Part shown: positions 51,789 through 60,957 of the stretch, in pieces
Layout of the letters: every line of letters starts with the position of its first letter
Numbering within the stretch: the stretch's first letter is position 1
Origin: CAAGNP01 sp045603545
GTDB taxonomy: Bacteria > Bacteroidota > Bacteroidia > Bacteroidales > UBA932
Length of the DNA: 64,000 nt
Assembly (NCBI GenBank): GCA_045603545.1
Contig: JAZUMG010000022.1
Location: forward strand, 1-64,000
Reading direction: 5' to 3'
Made by a program: the position numbers and the translations under genes
Notes under the pieces: model-generated
Databases searched by the model: none
What the model saw: the letters and a program-made list of their open reading frames with translations, nothing else
What the model was told of the DNA's origin: nothing

Positions 51789-52649
51789 TTATATTTCTCT
51801 CCACTCTATATCTATCCCCTTGCGCTCCATCCCGCGGAACCAGGTCATCTGCCTTTTTGCAAACTGGTGAATGGCTATCCTCAGTTTTTCCACCATCTCA
51901 TCATAGGTCAGCTCCCCGATGAGATATTGGGTCACAAACTTGTATTCAAGGCCATAGTAAAGGAGATTCTCTGCAGGAATACCCCTATCCAGGAGCCCTT
52001 TTACCTCCTCTACCATCCCCTCCTTGAGCCTCGCCTCCAGACGGGCATCAATACGGGCATTGCGCACCTCCCTCGAAACAGAGACGCCGACATATTTTAC
52101 CTCAGATGGGGCAAATGGGAGGGTAATGTCCGGGGATACGAAATCGGGATGCTCATCCTGATAGATAGCAATCTCCAGAGCCCTTATCAGCCTCTGCTTC
52201 GTATCGTAGTCAGTACTGTTGTGAAGGTGCTTGTATGTGGCGAGCCTGGCCACAAGGGTTTCCATATCCTCCTTCTCGAGTTCCGCGCGGAGAGTTGGAT
52301 TTTGAGGGACATCCTGAAGTTTGTAGTCCCTGGTGGCAGCCTCAATATAGAGGCCCGAACCTCCACAAAGGATAGGGAATTTGCCCCTGCCTACCACATC
52401 ATTGTAAGCCTTGATGAAGTCTTTCCTGTATCTGAATATATCATACTTCTCCCCGGCATCGAGGATATCTATAAGGTGGTATGGAATCTCCTCATAATCT
52501 CCCAGATCCTTACCAGTCCCTATATCCATCCCCCTATAGACCTGACGTGAATCGGCAGAGAGGATCTCACCATTCATCTGGCGGGCCAGCTGGACAGCAT
52601 ATTTTGTTTTTCCGGAAGCCGTGGGGCCAAGTACACAAAGCAGTTTCAT
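51789..52649 (-). CDS. miaA: tRNA dimethylallyltransferase
   Basis: A 286-residue enzyme that adds dimethylallyl to A37 of UNN-reading tRNAs. P-loop GPTASGKTKYA, DSRQVYRGMDIGTGK and GGSGLYIEA are diagnostic. Length is normal. A TATATTTG box ends five bases before the start. Confidence 0.96.
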   Translation of the reverse strand: MKLLCVLGPTASGKTKYAVQLARQMNGEILSADSRQVYRGMDIGTGKDLGDYEEIPYHLIDILDAGEKYDIFRYRKDFIKAYNDVVGRGKFPILCGGSGLYIEAATRDYKLQDVPQNPTLRAELEKEDMETLVARLATYKHLHNSTDYDTKQRLIRALEIAIYQDEHPDFVSPDITLPFAPSEVKYVGVSVSREVRNARIDARLEARLKEGMVEEVKGLLDRGIPAENLLYYGLEYKFVTQYLIGELTYDEMVEKLRIAIHQFAKRQMTWFRGMERKGIDIEWREI

Positions 52650-52653
52650 ACTA

Positions 52654-52661
52654 CAAATATA
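52654..52661 (-). promoter_or_regulatory. -7 box of miaA
   Basis: Minus strand TATATTTG, ending five bases before the ATG at 52649. Confidence 0.4.
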
Positions 52662-52675
52662 CTATAATATTCAAT

Positions 52676-52710
52676 AAAAAATCCTGCAGTCAAATGAATG
52701 GCTGCAGGAT
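52676..52710 (-). terminator. Terminator of the acyltransferase-BASS-Omp85 operon
   Basis: Minus strand ATCCTGCAG (52710-52702) pairs with CTGCAGGAT (52689-52681), loop about 12 nt, followed by T6 (52681-52676). Confidence 0.8.
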
Positions 52711-52731
52711 AAATTTCAGTTCTTATATCTT

Positions 52732-54117
52732 CTAGAACAGGTATCCGGTATTGATATAGAAAGCTCCGTTGCCATCCTGCTTGTTGAAAGGCTTACCATA
52801 TTCGAAAGCGACGATGAAGTTCTGATTCATAATGAAGCGGAGACCGGCACCGACTGTAGCGTGAAGATCATCGAAATGTTTCTTGCCATATGTGGTGCTT
52901 TTTGCCATATAGGTATCATACTCATTCTTTGCGGCCATATACAAAGCAGGTGTACTGAAGTCAGTCACCTCTTTTTTGAATGACATATCATAAGGTCTTA
53001 CGGCTATAGCACCGTCAGAGAATGCTGTCAACGAGAAGGCAATATTCTGCTTGAAGAGCTGGAAGTCTACGAATTTCCATCTTAGCTCTGCGTTGTAGAA
53101 TGCCACATCGAGAGCCTGTACCCTATTACGCATCATACCACGGACAGTCCTGTATCCTCCCATACCATCCCTGTCGTATGACGAACCGAACATTGAGAAG
53201 AATGGAAGCGAATAAAATGGTGCACTTTCACCCATAGTACCCTGATAATTCAGTCTGTATGCCAGTGTGAGCTTCTTCATCACGATAGGAACATAGTGTC
53301 TGAATGTAAAGCTGTATCTGTAATAAGGGTTGGTGGTCCCGAGCCATTTTGGGGCAAGGATTGCGTGACCTTCTATCCACAGACCTTTGTTTGGAGAGTT
53401 CTCCACATCGCGGGTATCATACATAAGGCCGAGTTTGATACCGCTGTTGATGCCGCCACCATCCTCTTCATCAGAGATGATTCCCCAGTTGCGGTACTGC
53501 TCATAAAGGGTAGGCATCTCATCGGGAAACATCTTCAGAGAATCTTTACCTTTATTTACTTTTGCACGATCTATAGCCCCCTGTCTGAACCAGTTAAAGA
53601 AATAACCGGCCTCCCAGTATAGTTTGTCTTTGATTATCTCACCTGTAAAGTCAGCCTTGGCGATAAGGTGTGTACGTGAAGTCTTATAGTATGGGCTGTA
53701 AAGATAACTCTCAGGATCATTTTTGCCCTGAGCTACCTTTTCGTGGTCATAATATGACTGGTATCCATTGAAACCGTAGAAGTCAAGAGCCTTGTCATTG
53801 ATAAGGACTACTCCAGGTGAAAACCTCACACCAGGGATAAGGCTCTTCGAATCAAATGTAAGCACATACAATTGGGATCCCTTGGTAAAGAAAGATGCCT
53901 CAATATACCATTGCGAATATGGATTGGGATATGTGGCACCATCCCCGAAATCGTATATATTCAAAAGGGCACCAGCCTGAAAACCCTTGTCAGCATCAAA
54001 TGCCACAACAGGGAGAGGGCCAAGATTTATACCTTTTTTGACAATCTCTTTCTTCTCTTGTGCCGTAAGGGATAGGGCAACCAATAGAGAAAGGGCAACA
54101 AACAATAATTTTTTCAT
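52732..54117 (-). CDS. Omp85-like outer-membrane beta-barrel protein (no POTRA)
   Basis: A 461-residue protein with signal peptide (KKLLFVALSLLVALSLTA) and a barrel resembling the bacterial surface antigen (D15) domain. No POTRA repeats precede it. Barrel-like strands end in an aromatic, as expected: INTGYLF, C-terminal Phe. SGIKLGLMYDTRDVENSPNKG and GAGLRFIMNQNFIVAFEYG are the recognisable D15-like blocks. Lipid or protein assembly is possible, but the function is unknown. Last gene of a three-gene operon with acyltransferase and BASS genes. Confidence 0.82.
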   Translation of the reverse strand: MKKLLFVALSLLVALSLTAQEKKEIVKKGINLGPLPVVAFDADKGFQAGALLNIYDFGDGATYPNPYSQWYIEASFFTKGSQLYVLTFDSKSLIPGVRFSPGVVLINDKALDFYGFNGYQSYYDHEKVAQGKNDPESYLYSPYYKTSRTHLIAKADFTGEIIKDKLYWEAGYFFNWFRQGAIDRAKVNKGKDSLKMFPDEMPTLYEQYRNWGIISDEEDGGGINSGIKLGLMYDTRDVENSPNKGLWIEGHAILAPKWLGTTNPYYRYSFTFRHYVPIVMKKLTLAYRLNYQGTMGESAPFYSLPFFSMFGSSYDRDGMGGYRTVRGMMRNRVQALDVAFYNAELRWKFVDFQLFKQNIAFSLTAFSDGAIAVRPYDMSFKKEVTDFSTPALYMAAKNEYDTYMAKSTTYGKKHFDDLHATVGAGLRFIMNQNFIVAFEYGKPFNKQDGNGAFYINTGYLF

Positions 54118-54132
54118 AGGGGATTTTATTGA

Positions 54133-55083
54133 TTAAGCAATAGGTTTTCTTCTGAAGATTGACGAGATGGTCAAACCTGATACGATATGCCATACACCCC
54201 ACCATGCTGTAACAAGAAGCATTCCTCCATACACATGGTGCCAAATTTCAGGAGGGAATATAACTGGGTTGAACAGTAGTACCAGACCAAGACCTGAGTT
54301 CTGAATACCCACCTCGATGGTAAGTGATCTTCTGTCTATAGTAGGTCTTTTGAATAGAGTGGCACCACCATAGCCTAGTCCAAGTGCACAAGCATTATGA
54401 ATAAGGACTATAAAGAATACATATATGATATTATCAATAAATATCTGGAAGTTCTGTGCAAATGCTATAATCACCATACCGAAGAATACCACGATAGAGA
54501 GTACCTGGAAAGGTTTCATGATTTTCTCAGTGGCCTTTGGATAGTATTTGGCGAAAAGCATACCGAGGACGATAGGGATACCCAGGAGGATAAGAACCTG
54601 ACCGAACATAGGGAGGAACGGAATCACAAGTTCGGGAACATCTCCGGCTATACTCACAGTCCTGTAGTAGAGGTTTCCCCACAGGAAGAAGTTAAGAGGT
54701 GTGATAAATGTGGCAAATGCAGATGTGATGGCGGTCATACTTACAGAGAGCTCCACATTTCCCTTAGCAAAAGAGGACATGAAGTTTGAGATATTTCCAC
54801 CAGGGCAGGATGCAACCAAAATCATACCCAGGGCAATCATTGGAGTAATCCAGTTATTCATAAGGATCGCCAGAAGGGTGGTGAGTGCAGGGAGAGCTAC
54901 CCACTGGAGGACAAGACCTACAATCAACGATTTGGGATTTTTGAACACATCTTTGAATGTGTCAAGCTTGATGCCTAAGGCTACTCCGAACATAATGAAG
55001 GCCAGGAGAATATTTACGATAGTTGTTCCACCTTGACCGAAATTTATGGTGAGGTCACTAAGGCTTTCTAGTTGTTCTTTCAT
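54133..55083 (-). CDS. Bile acid:sodium symporter family (BASS) transporter
   Basis: A 316-residue integral membrane protein with nine to ten helices. SCPGGNISNFMSSFAKGNVELS (crossover motif) and EVGIQNSGLGLVLLFNP are the BASS signatures. Substrate unknown; many bacterial members carry organic acids rather than bile acids. 12 bp after the acyltransferase, 15 bp before the barrel gene. Confidence 0.9.
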   Translation of the reverse strand: MKEQLESLSDLTINFGQGGTTIVNILLAFIMFGVALGIKLDTFKDVFKNPKSLIVGLVLQWVALPALTTLLAILMNNWITPMIALGMILVASCPGGNISNFMSSFAKGNVELSVSMTAITSAFATFITPLNFFLWGNLYYRTVSIAGDVPELVIPFLPMFGQVLILLGIPIVLGMLFAKYYPKATEKIMKPFQVLSIVVFFGMVIIAFAQNFQIFIDNIIYVFFIVLIHNACALGLGYGGATLFKRPTIDRRSLTIEVGIQNSGLGLVLLFNPVIFPPEIWHHVYGGMLLVTAWWGVWHIVSGLTISSIFRRKPIA

Positions 55084-55095
55084 ATTGATTCAGAT

Positions 55096-56448
55096 TTATT
55101 TTACATATTGGTTATATGTTTTCCTCAACTCCTTCACCATACGGCGGATTTTGCCGTTGTATGTGAACTTCACATCAGATATCATAATTCTGAGGAGTCT
55201 GTAAGCATCCTGCGATATGATTGGTGCCGGTATAGAGAGGAGCCATGCTGCCAATGCCCACTCCCAAGGGAGGAGACAGAATGCCAATACTGCGTAAATG
55301 ACCATAAGGAGTGGCCAAAGGAGCAGTGTTGCCACAAACCTTACTGAGTTATGGAAAGCTTTATCCTTGAACTTTGTCAAAAGGAGTTCTGTGATGCCGG
55401 TAAGGGGGAGTGTCACTATCCCTGCCGGTATGGTATATGGCAATGTAACAAGGAAAATTATATTTTTCAAAAGGTTTGAATAGAGAGGTTTTTTAACCAC
55501 AGCCGACGAGAGGCTGATCTGAGCTTTCTCCCTCTTGTCGTGGAACTTGCTGGCTAAAGAGAGGAGTTTCTCCGCCCCCTCAGGGTTCTGTTTCCTCAAC
55601 TCTGTTATATCCTGGACAATAGCCTTATTGCAAGCATAACGGGTAGTGAGGCTCCTCCTCTTCTCAGAGGGGTGCTCCTTGGCATATCTCTTGGCATACT
55701 GGTTGTTCATTACGGCACATAGCTCATATGTGGCATCGTAATGCTCATCATCCGGGATATATACTATCATCTCCTTCATCCTCTGTGCCAAAATCTCTTT
55801 CATCTCGTTCATCACTACTGGAACAGGGGTATCACTGTGTGAAGCCATAAATTCCTTCACATTTATCGGATCACCTACCTGTGCCAAGACAGTAGACCTG
55901 AATCTGAAGAAATTACCATACTCGATACCGAAAGGGACAATATATAGAGGAGTACCTTCAGGGAGAAGTTCCTGAGTCTGCAAGGCAATTCTGAAAATAC
56001 CTTTTCCAAGGGGAAGCAGGGAGTGCATTGCCCTGTGTGTTCCCTCAGGAAGAATACAGAAAGGGACGTGGTCCAGAAGAACATCTATAGATTTCTGTAT
56101 TATCTCATCATTTTTCTTCACCTCTGATACACCATCACGAATCCTCATAATGGGCATAATCTTCAGGAAGGTGAATATTTTTTTCAGAATTGGGATCTTA
56201 AAGAGGTCAGCCCTTGCCACAAATACTGTTGGAGCCTTCTGTCTGCTCAAAACCACCAATGCGTCCATAAGGGCATTTGTATGGTTAGGGGCAATTATTA
56301 CAGCACCATCTGTAGGAATTTTCTCCAGACCGATATACTTTATCTCTTTATATGAATGCTTGATGAGAAAATCCACATAGTGCTTCAGAAAACTGTACAG
56401 GCCATCTGCATCCTGTATTTTTTTCTCTCTCTTATTCTTTTTAGCCAT
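55096..56448 (-). CDS. 1-acyl-glycerol-3-phosphate acyltransferase-like (PlsC) protein
   Basis: A 450-residue membrane enzyme. The PlsC acyltransferase motif PNHTNALMDAL (HX4D) is near residue 55, with the downstream LPEGTHRAM (about 130). The C-terminal half has helices (LFLVTLPYTIPAGIVTLPLTG and LLWPLLMVIYAVLAFCLLPW). It likely makes phosphatidic acid or related lipid. I start at MAKKNKREKK (56448); the Met at 56460 is also possible. TACCTTTG with -33 TTTG lies upstream. Confidence 0.87.
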   Translation of the reverse strand: MAKKNKREKKIQDADGLYSFLKHYVDFLIKHSYKEIKYIGLEKIPTDGAVIIAPNHTNALMDALVVLSRQKAPTVFVARADLFKIPILKKIFTFLKIMPIMRIRDGVSEVKKNDEIIQKSIDVLLDHVPFCILPEGTHRAMHSLLPLGKGIFRIALQTQELLPEGTPLYIVPFGIEYGNFFRFRSTVLAQVGDPINVKEFMASHSDTPVPVVMNEMKEILAQRMKEMIVYIPDDEHYDATYELCAVMNNQYAKRYAKEHPSEKRRSLTTRYACNKAIVQDITELRKQNPEGAEKLLSLASKFHDKREKAQISLSSAVVKKPLYSNLLKNIIFLVTLPYTIPAGIVTLPLTGITELLLTKFKDKAFHNSVRFVATLLLWPLLMVIYAVLAFCLLPWEWALAAWLLSIPAPIISQDAYRLLRIMISDVKFTYNGKIRRMVKELRKTYNQYVK

Positions 56449-56482
56449 AAAATAAGGCAAGTTTAGGTTGCGGTTCTATCCG

Positions 56483-56513
56483 CAAAGGTAAAAGGTTTTA
56501 CTATTTATCCAAA
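56483..56513 (-). promoter_or_regulatory. Promoter of the acyltransferase operon
   Basis: Minus strand TTTG (56513-56510), 19-base spacer, TACCTTTG (56490-56483). Confidence 0.7.
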
Positions 56514-56518
56514 GCAAA

Positions 56519-56540
56519 GGAGAGCAAATAATGGCTCTCC
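56519..56540 (-). terminator. Terminator-like hairpin after pgk
   Basis: GGAGAGC and GCTCTCC pair over an 8-nt loop, with TTTG following on the minus strand; 21 bp after pgk. The T-run is short. Confidence 0.55.
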
Positions 56541-56560
56541 CGCTTCATTTATATCCTGTA

Positions 56561-57814
56561 TTACTCTCTAATAGCCTTAATACCAGGAAGTTCTATCCCC
56601 TCAAGATATTCAAGCATAGCTCCACCACCGGTAGATACATAGCTTACTTTATCAGAATAGCCCATCTGTGTCACAGCGGCCACTGAGTCACCACCACCTA
56701 CAAGGGTGAATGCCCCTTTCTCTGAGGTTACTTTTGCAAGTATCTCAGCGATGTAGTTGGTACCTTTGGCAAAGTTAGGCATCTCAAATACACCTACAGG
56801 GCCGTTCCAAAGGATAGTTTTTGAGTTCATTAGAACCTCCTCCCACACTGCGAGGGTTGCAGGGGCAGCATCCATACCTTCCCAGCCATCTGGAATCTCA
56901 AAGTTATTTACAATCTGAGTGTTTGCATCGTTAGAGAAGTCATCTGCAATTACCACCTCTTTAGAGAAGTAGAGTTTGACACCTTTCTCTTCAGCTTTCT
57001 TGATGATGTTAAGGGCAAGTTCCATCTGGTCGTCCTCGCAAAGTGAACGTCCGATCTTTCCTCCCTGAGCTTTAACGAAAGTGTAAACCATACCGCCACC
57101 GATAATCATATTATCGCAAGCGTCAAACAGGTGCTCGATGATACCGATCTTAGAAGAAACTTTTGCACCGCCAACGATAGCTGTCACAGGGTGCTCAGCA
57201 CCGTGAAGAACTTTGTCAATAGCTTTGATTTCCCCCTCCATGATGTAACCGAACATCTTGTCATTAGGGAAATATTTTGCGATAAGCGCTGTAGAGGCGT
57301 GAGCCCTGTGCGCTGTACCGAATGCGTCATTGATATAGCAATCAGCGTATGAAGCCAAAACTTTGGTAAACTCTTTCTGGCTCTCTTTCACAGCTGCTTT
57401 TGCAGCCTTCTTCTCCTCATCGGTAGCATCCTCTGCCAAACCTCTTGGTTTGCCCTCTTCCTCTGCGTAAAAGCGAAGGTTTTCAAGAAGAAGAACCTCT
57501 CCTGGTTTAAGTGCGGCAGCCTGCTCCTGAGCTTTCTGGCAGTCATCTGCAAACTGTATTTTTACACCCAAAAGCTCTTCGACTCTATAGATGATATGTT
57601 TGAGCGAGTATTTTTCTGTAACTCCTTTTGGACGACCAAGGTGTGACATAATGATTAGTGAACCGCCACCTGCCAAAACCTTTTTCAAGGTAGGGATAGC
57701 TGCACGGATACGGGTGTCGTCTGTAATCTGGAATTTGTCATTCAATGGAACGTTAAAATCAACCCTTACGATCGCTTTCTTTCCATTAAAATTGTAGTCA
57801 CTAATGTTTTGCAT
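56561..57814 (-). CDS. pgk: Phosphoglycerate kinase
   Basis: A 417-residue glycolytic kinase. KAIVRVDFNVPLNDKFQITDDTRI (N-terminal), SHLGRPKG, and the nucleotide-binding GPVGVFEMPNFAKGT and GGGDSVAAVTQMG are typical. A short acidic insertion (EEGKPRGLAEDATDEEKKAA) near 130-150 is a common variant in the phylum. TACTTTTG at 57857-57850 is its promoter candidate. Confidence 0.97.
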   Translation of the reverse strand: MQNISDYNFNGKKAIVRVDFNVPLNDKFQITDDTRIRAAIPTLKKVLAGGGSLIIMSHLGRPKGVTEKYSLKHIIYRVEELLGVKIQFADDCQKAQEQAAALKPGEVLLLENLRFYAEEEGKPRGLAEDATDEEKKAAKAAVKESQKEFTKVLASYADCYINDAFGTAHRAHASTALIAKYFPNDKMFGYIMEGEIKAIDKVLHGAEHPVTAIVGGAKVSSKIGIIEHLFDACDNMIIGGGMVYTFVKAQGGKIGRSLCEDDQMELALNIIKKAEEKGVKLYFSKEVVIADDFSNDANTQIVNNFEIPDGWEGMDAAPATLAVWEEVLMNSKTILWNGPVGVFEMPNFAKGTNYIAEILAKVTSEKGAFTLVGGGDSVAAVTQMGYSDKVSYVSTGGGAMLEYLEGIELPGIKAIRE

Positions 57815-57849
57815 CTTTATATAAATTTTGTTTTACTCTTTATTCGGTG

Positions 57850-57857
57850 CAAAAGTA
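57850..57857 (-). promoter_or_regulatory. -7 box of pgk
   Basis: Minus strand TACTTTTG, 36 bp before pgk, divergent from the methyltransferase promoter. Confidence 0.5.
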
Positions 57858-57880
57858 CTAAAAAAGTGCCAAAAATACCC

Positions 57881-57888
57881 TATCTTTG
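57881..57888 (+). promoter_or_regulatory. -7 box of the methyltransferase-lgt operon
   Basis: TATCTTTG, 17 bp before the ATG at 57906. Confidence 0.55.
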
Positions 57889-57905
57889 GAGTCAGTTTTT
57901 TGATT

Positions 57906-58808
57906 ATGATACTACAAGCACCATCTCCTTCGTGGAAGGATTACGAATTGATAGACTCAGGCAACTTTGAGAAGCTTGAGCGTTTCGGGCAGTTCATACT
58001 TGCACGCCCAGAACCTAAAGCACTATGGGACAAAGCTTTGAGCGACAAAGAGTGGGCCGCCAGAGCGCACACCAGATTCACCACCGGCGCCGGTTTTGGA
58101 AAAGCTGGCAAAGAGGATAGCGGCACCTGGACAATGCTCAAAAAAATGCCGGAGCAATGGCTGATAAACTACAATGGACCATCATCATTCAAACTCAGAC
58201 TTGGCCTCACCTCATTCAAGCATGTGGGTGTATTTCCCGAGCAGGCCCCGAACTGGGACTATATTTCGGCACAGGTCAAAAGGCTGAAGGGTGAAATGGA
58301 GAGTACCCCGAAGGTTCTTAACCTGTTTGCCTACACAGGGGCGGCATCACTCGCTGCCAAATGTGCAGGTGCAGATGTAACCCACCTTGATTCTGTAAGA
58401 CAGGTGGTTACCTGGGCCAGAGGAAATATGGAATTCTCCAAGTTGGACAATATCCGCTGGGTAGTGGAAGATGCCCTCAAATTCGTAAAAAGGGAGGCAA
58501 AAAGGGGCAACACCTACAATGGCCTTATCCTTGACCCACCTGCATACGGTCACGGTCCAGACGGCGAAAAATGGAAACTTGATGAGTGCCTTTATGAACT
58601 GCTTCAGGGGTGCAGCAAAATTCTCGCACCTGAGCACAGTTTTATGGTGCTCAACCTCTACTCGAACGGCTACTCCGCAATGCTTGCAGACACGCTTGTA
58701 AAATGCGCAGTGGGCGACAACGGTAAAAGGAGCTCTGGAGAGCTGATGCTCAATGACAATTTCGGAAGATCACTACCCCTCAGTGTTTTCACCAGATTAG
58801 AACGTTAG
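57906..58808 (+). CDS. Class I SAM-dependent methyltransferase, RlmI/RlmK-like
   Basis: A 300-residue protein of the SAM-dependent rRNA cytosine-C5-type group (COG1092). NLFAYTGAASLAAKCAGADVTH is motif I, HLDSVRQVVTWARGN motif II, LILDPPAYGHG the DPP motif IV. The C-terminal SGELML-x-DNFGRSLPLSVFTRL is conserved. No PUA domain is present, so the substrate may not be rRNA. I start at the ATG at 57906; the Met at 57828 lies before the promoter. 4 bp precede lgt. Confidence 0.87.
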   Translation: MILQAPSPSWKDYELIDSGNFEKLERFGQFILARPEPKALWDKALSDKEWAARAHTRFTTGAGFGKAGKEDSGTWTMLKKMPEQWLINYNGPSSFKLRLGLTSFKHVGVFPEQAPNWDYISAQVKRLKGEMESTPKVLNLFAYTGAASLAAKCAGADVTHLDSVRQVVTWARGNMEFSKLDNIRWVVEDALKFVKREAKRGNTYNGLILDPPAYGHGPDGEKWKLDECLYELLQGCSKILAPEHSFMVLNLYSNGYSAMLADTLVKCAVGDNGKRSSGELMLNDNFGRSLPLSVFTRLER

Positions 58809-58812
58809 CACT

Positions 58813-59646
58813 ATGAATCTATTGTCAATAATTTGGGATCTTGATCCTATCATATTCAAACTTGGCCCCATCGAACTGAGATACTACTCTCTCCTTTTCG
58901 TGGCAGGCCTCTACCCTCTCGGCTATTGGATTGTCAAACAGTTCTACAAAAGGGAGTGTGTTAGCGATACACTTCTCGAACCACTTCTATACGCCCTTTT
59001 CATAGGGACACTGGTGGGCGCCCGCCTGGGACACTGCCTCTTCTATGACCCCTGGTACTACCTGGCCCAACCCATCGAGATTCTGAAAGTTTGGGAAGGT
59101 GGTCTCGCATCACACGGAGGGGCGATAGGGTGTGTAATTGCCATCTACTGGTATGCCAAAAAATATGGAAAGAAAGTGGGATTCGATTTCTGGTGGGTAG
59201 TGGACAGAGTGGTTATAGCCACCTGCTTTGCAGGGTGTCTTATCCGTCTGGGCAATCTCTGCAACTCAGAGATTTACGGCAACCCTACAGACCTCCCCTG
59301 GGGATTCGTTTTTGTCCTCAGAGGGGAAACTCTCCCAAAACATCCTACCCAGCTTTATGAGGCTCTAAGTTATTTTATCCTGGGAGTATCTCTCCTGCTT
59401 CTGTACTGGAAGAGGCTGGACAAACTCTACAGAGCAGAAATATTCGGAATATTTTTCATTGTCCTTTTCGGAATGAGATTCCTTATTGAGTTTGTGAAAG
59501 AGCCACAGGAGGCATTCGAACAGGGGATGGTACTGAATATGGGGCAATGGCTCAGCGTTCCATTCATTGTAGCAGGTGCTGCAATCTTGATAATGTCACT
59601 GATCCGAAAAGTCCCGGCAAGACTTACTCCAAAAAATAAAAAATAG
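58813..59646 (+). CDS. lgt: Prolipoprotein diacylglyceryl transferase
   Basis: A 277-residue membrane enzyme that attaches diacylglycerol to lipobox Cys. The signature segment around VGARLGHCLFYDP (Arg) and GGLASHGGAIG are clear; YSLLFVAGLYPLGYWIVKQF and RLGNLCNSEIYG are further conserved blocks. Seven helices. Its substrates would include the lipoproteins in this window. Confidence 0.96.
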   Translation: MNLLSIIWDLDPIIFKLGPIELRYYSLLFVAGLYPLGYWIVKQFYKRECVSDTLLEPLLYALFIGTLVGARLGHCLFYDPWYYLAQPIEILKVWEGGLASHGGAIGCVIAIYWYAKKYGKKVGFDFWWVVDRVVIATCFAGCLIRLGNLCNSEIYGNPTDLPWGFVFVLRGETLPKHPTQLYEALSYFILGVSLLLLYWKRLDKLYRAEIFGIFFIVLFGMRFLIEFVKEPQEAFEQGMVLNMGQWLSVPFIVAGAAILIMSLIRKVPARLTPKNKK

Positions 59647-59648
59647 TT

Positions 59649-60944
59649 ATGCACGAGTATATTGAACTGATTAAGAAAGAGGTCAAACCTGCACTTGGCT
59701 GCACCGAGCCTATTGCAGTGGCATTGGCAGTGGCCAAAGGGTGTGAAACACTGAGGAGCTGCGCAGCCGAAGTATGCAGTGTCGATATAAGGGTGAGTGC
59801 CAACATCCTCAAAAACGGCATGGGGGTAGGTATCCCCGGCACCGGAATGGTGGGGCTTCATATCGCATCAGCCTTGGCGGTCCAATGCGGCAAATCTTCA
59901 TATGGACTGGAGGTGCTGAAAGACTTGGCACCGGCCGATGTGGAAGCTGCAAAGAAGATGGTGGAGGAGAAAAGGGTCAATATAGCACTGGCCAATACAG
60001 AGAAGAAACTCTATGTAGAGGCACATTGCTGCACAAAAGGGGGAGAGCACACCTCCAAAGTGATAATCGCTGACAATCATGACTCTATAGTATATGTGGA
60101 GGGGGATGGCAAAGTTATCCTTGATCTCCAGAATCAAGGGGGAGATGATGCAGCGGCAGCCAACCAGAAAACCACACTTGACTATCACCTTACAGTAGAT
60201 AAGATATACGAATTTGCCTGTACTGCACCATATGAAGATATTGAGTTTATCCTTGAGGGTGCCAGAATGAATATGGCACTTGCCCAGGAGGGGCTCAAAC
60301 TCGAGTATGGCCTTCGCGTAGGACGCACCATTCTGGACCACAGACACAGTGAAGTATTCGGTTCAGGCCTTATGAATACCTGTATGGCCCTGACAGCAGC
60401 TGCATCCGATGCGAGGATGGCCGGGTGCACACTCCCTGCAATGTCAAACTCAGGCAGCGGCAATCAGGGTATTACAGTATCGATGCCGGTAGTGGCAGCT
60501 GCACGCGAATTGGGGGCAAATGACGAATCGCTCGCCAGGGCACTTGTACTGAGCAATCTTATTGCGATCCATATCAAAGGATACCTCGGAAAGCTCTCTG
60601 CCCTGTGCGGTTGCGTAATAGCATCGACCGGTTCATCTTGCGGCATCGTGATGCTTAAAGGGGGCACAGTTGACCAGATAAAATATGCCATAAAGAATAT
60701 GGTGGGCAATATCACCGGCATGGTTTGCGACGGTGCCAAGGTGGGATGTGCTCTCAAGGTAGCTTCGGGAGTATCTTCTTCAGTCCAGTCTGCTATTCTG
60801 GCACTTGAAAACATCTGTATCTCTTCCAATGACGGCATCATCGATGAAGATGTCGAGAAGACTATCCGCAACCTCGGAACCATCGGTTCAAAAGGTATGC
60901 AGAGTACAGACAATATGATTCTCGATATAATGGTTTGCAAATAG
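59649..60944 (+). CDS. UPF0597-family protein, probable L-cysteine desulfidase
   Basis: A 431-residue protein of the CyuA/UPF0597 family, which releases sulfide, ammonia and pyruvate from L-cysteine through an oxygen-sensitive [4Fe-4S] cluster. LGCTEPIAVALAVAKG (Cys), SGSGNQGITVSMPVV, SSCGIVMLKGG and VCDGAKVGCALK (Cys) hold the expected conserved residues. Two bases after lgt, so likely the same operon. Related L-serine dehydratase activity cannot be excluded. Confidence 0.9.
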   Translation: MHEYIELIKKEVKPALGCTEPIAVALAVAKGCETLRSCAAEVCSVDIRVSANILKNGMGVGIPGTGMVGLHIASALAVQCGKSSYGLEVLKDLAPADVEAAKKMVEEKRVNIALANTEKKLYVEAHCCTKGGEHTSKVIIADNHDSIVYVEGDGKVILDLQNQGGDDAAAANQKTTLDYHLTVDKIYEFACTAPYEDIEFILEGARMNMALAQEGLKLEYGLRVGRTILDHRHSEVFGSGLMNTCMALTAAASDARMAGCTLPAMSNSGSGNQGITVSMPVVAAARELGANDESLARALVLSNLIAIHIKGYLGKLSALCGCVIASTGSSCGIVMLKGGTVDQIKYAIKNMVGNITGMVCDGAKVGCALKVASGVSSSVQSAILALENICISSNDGIIDEDVEKTIRNLGTIGSKGMQSTDNMILDIMVCK

Positions 60945-60957
60945 TAGAGAGGGGACT

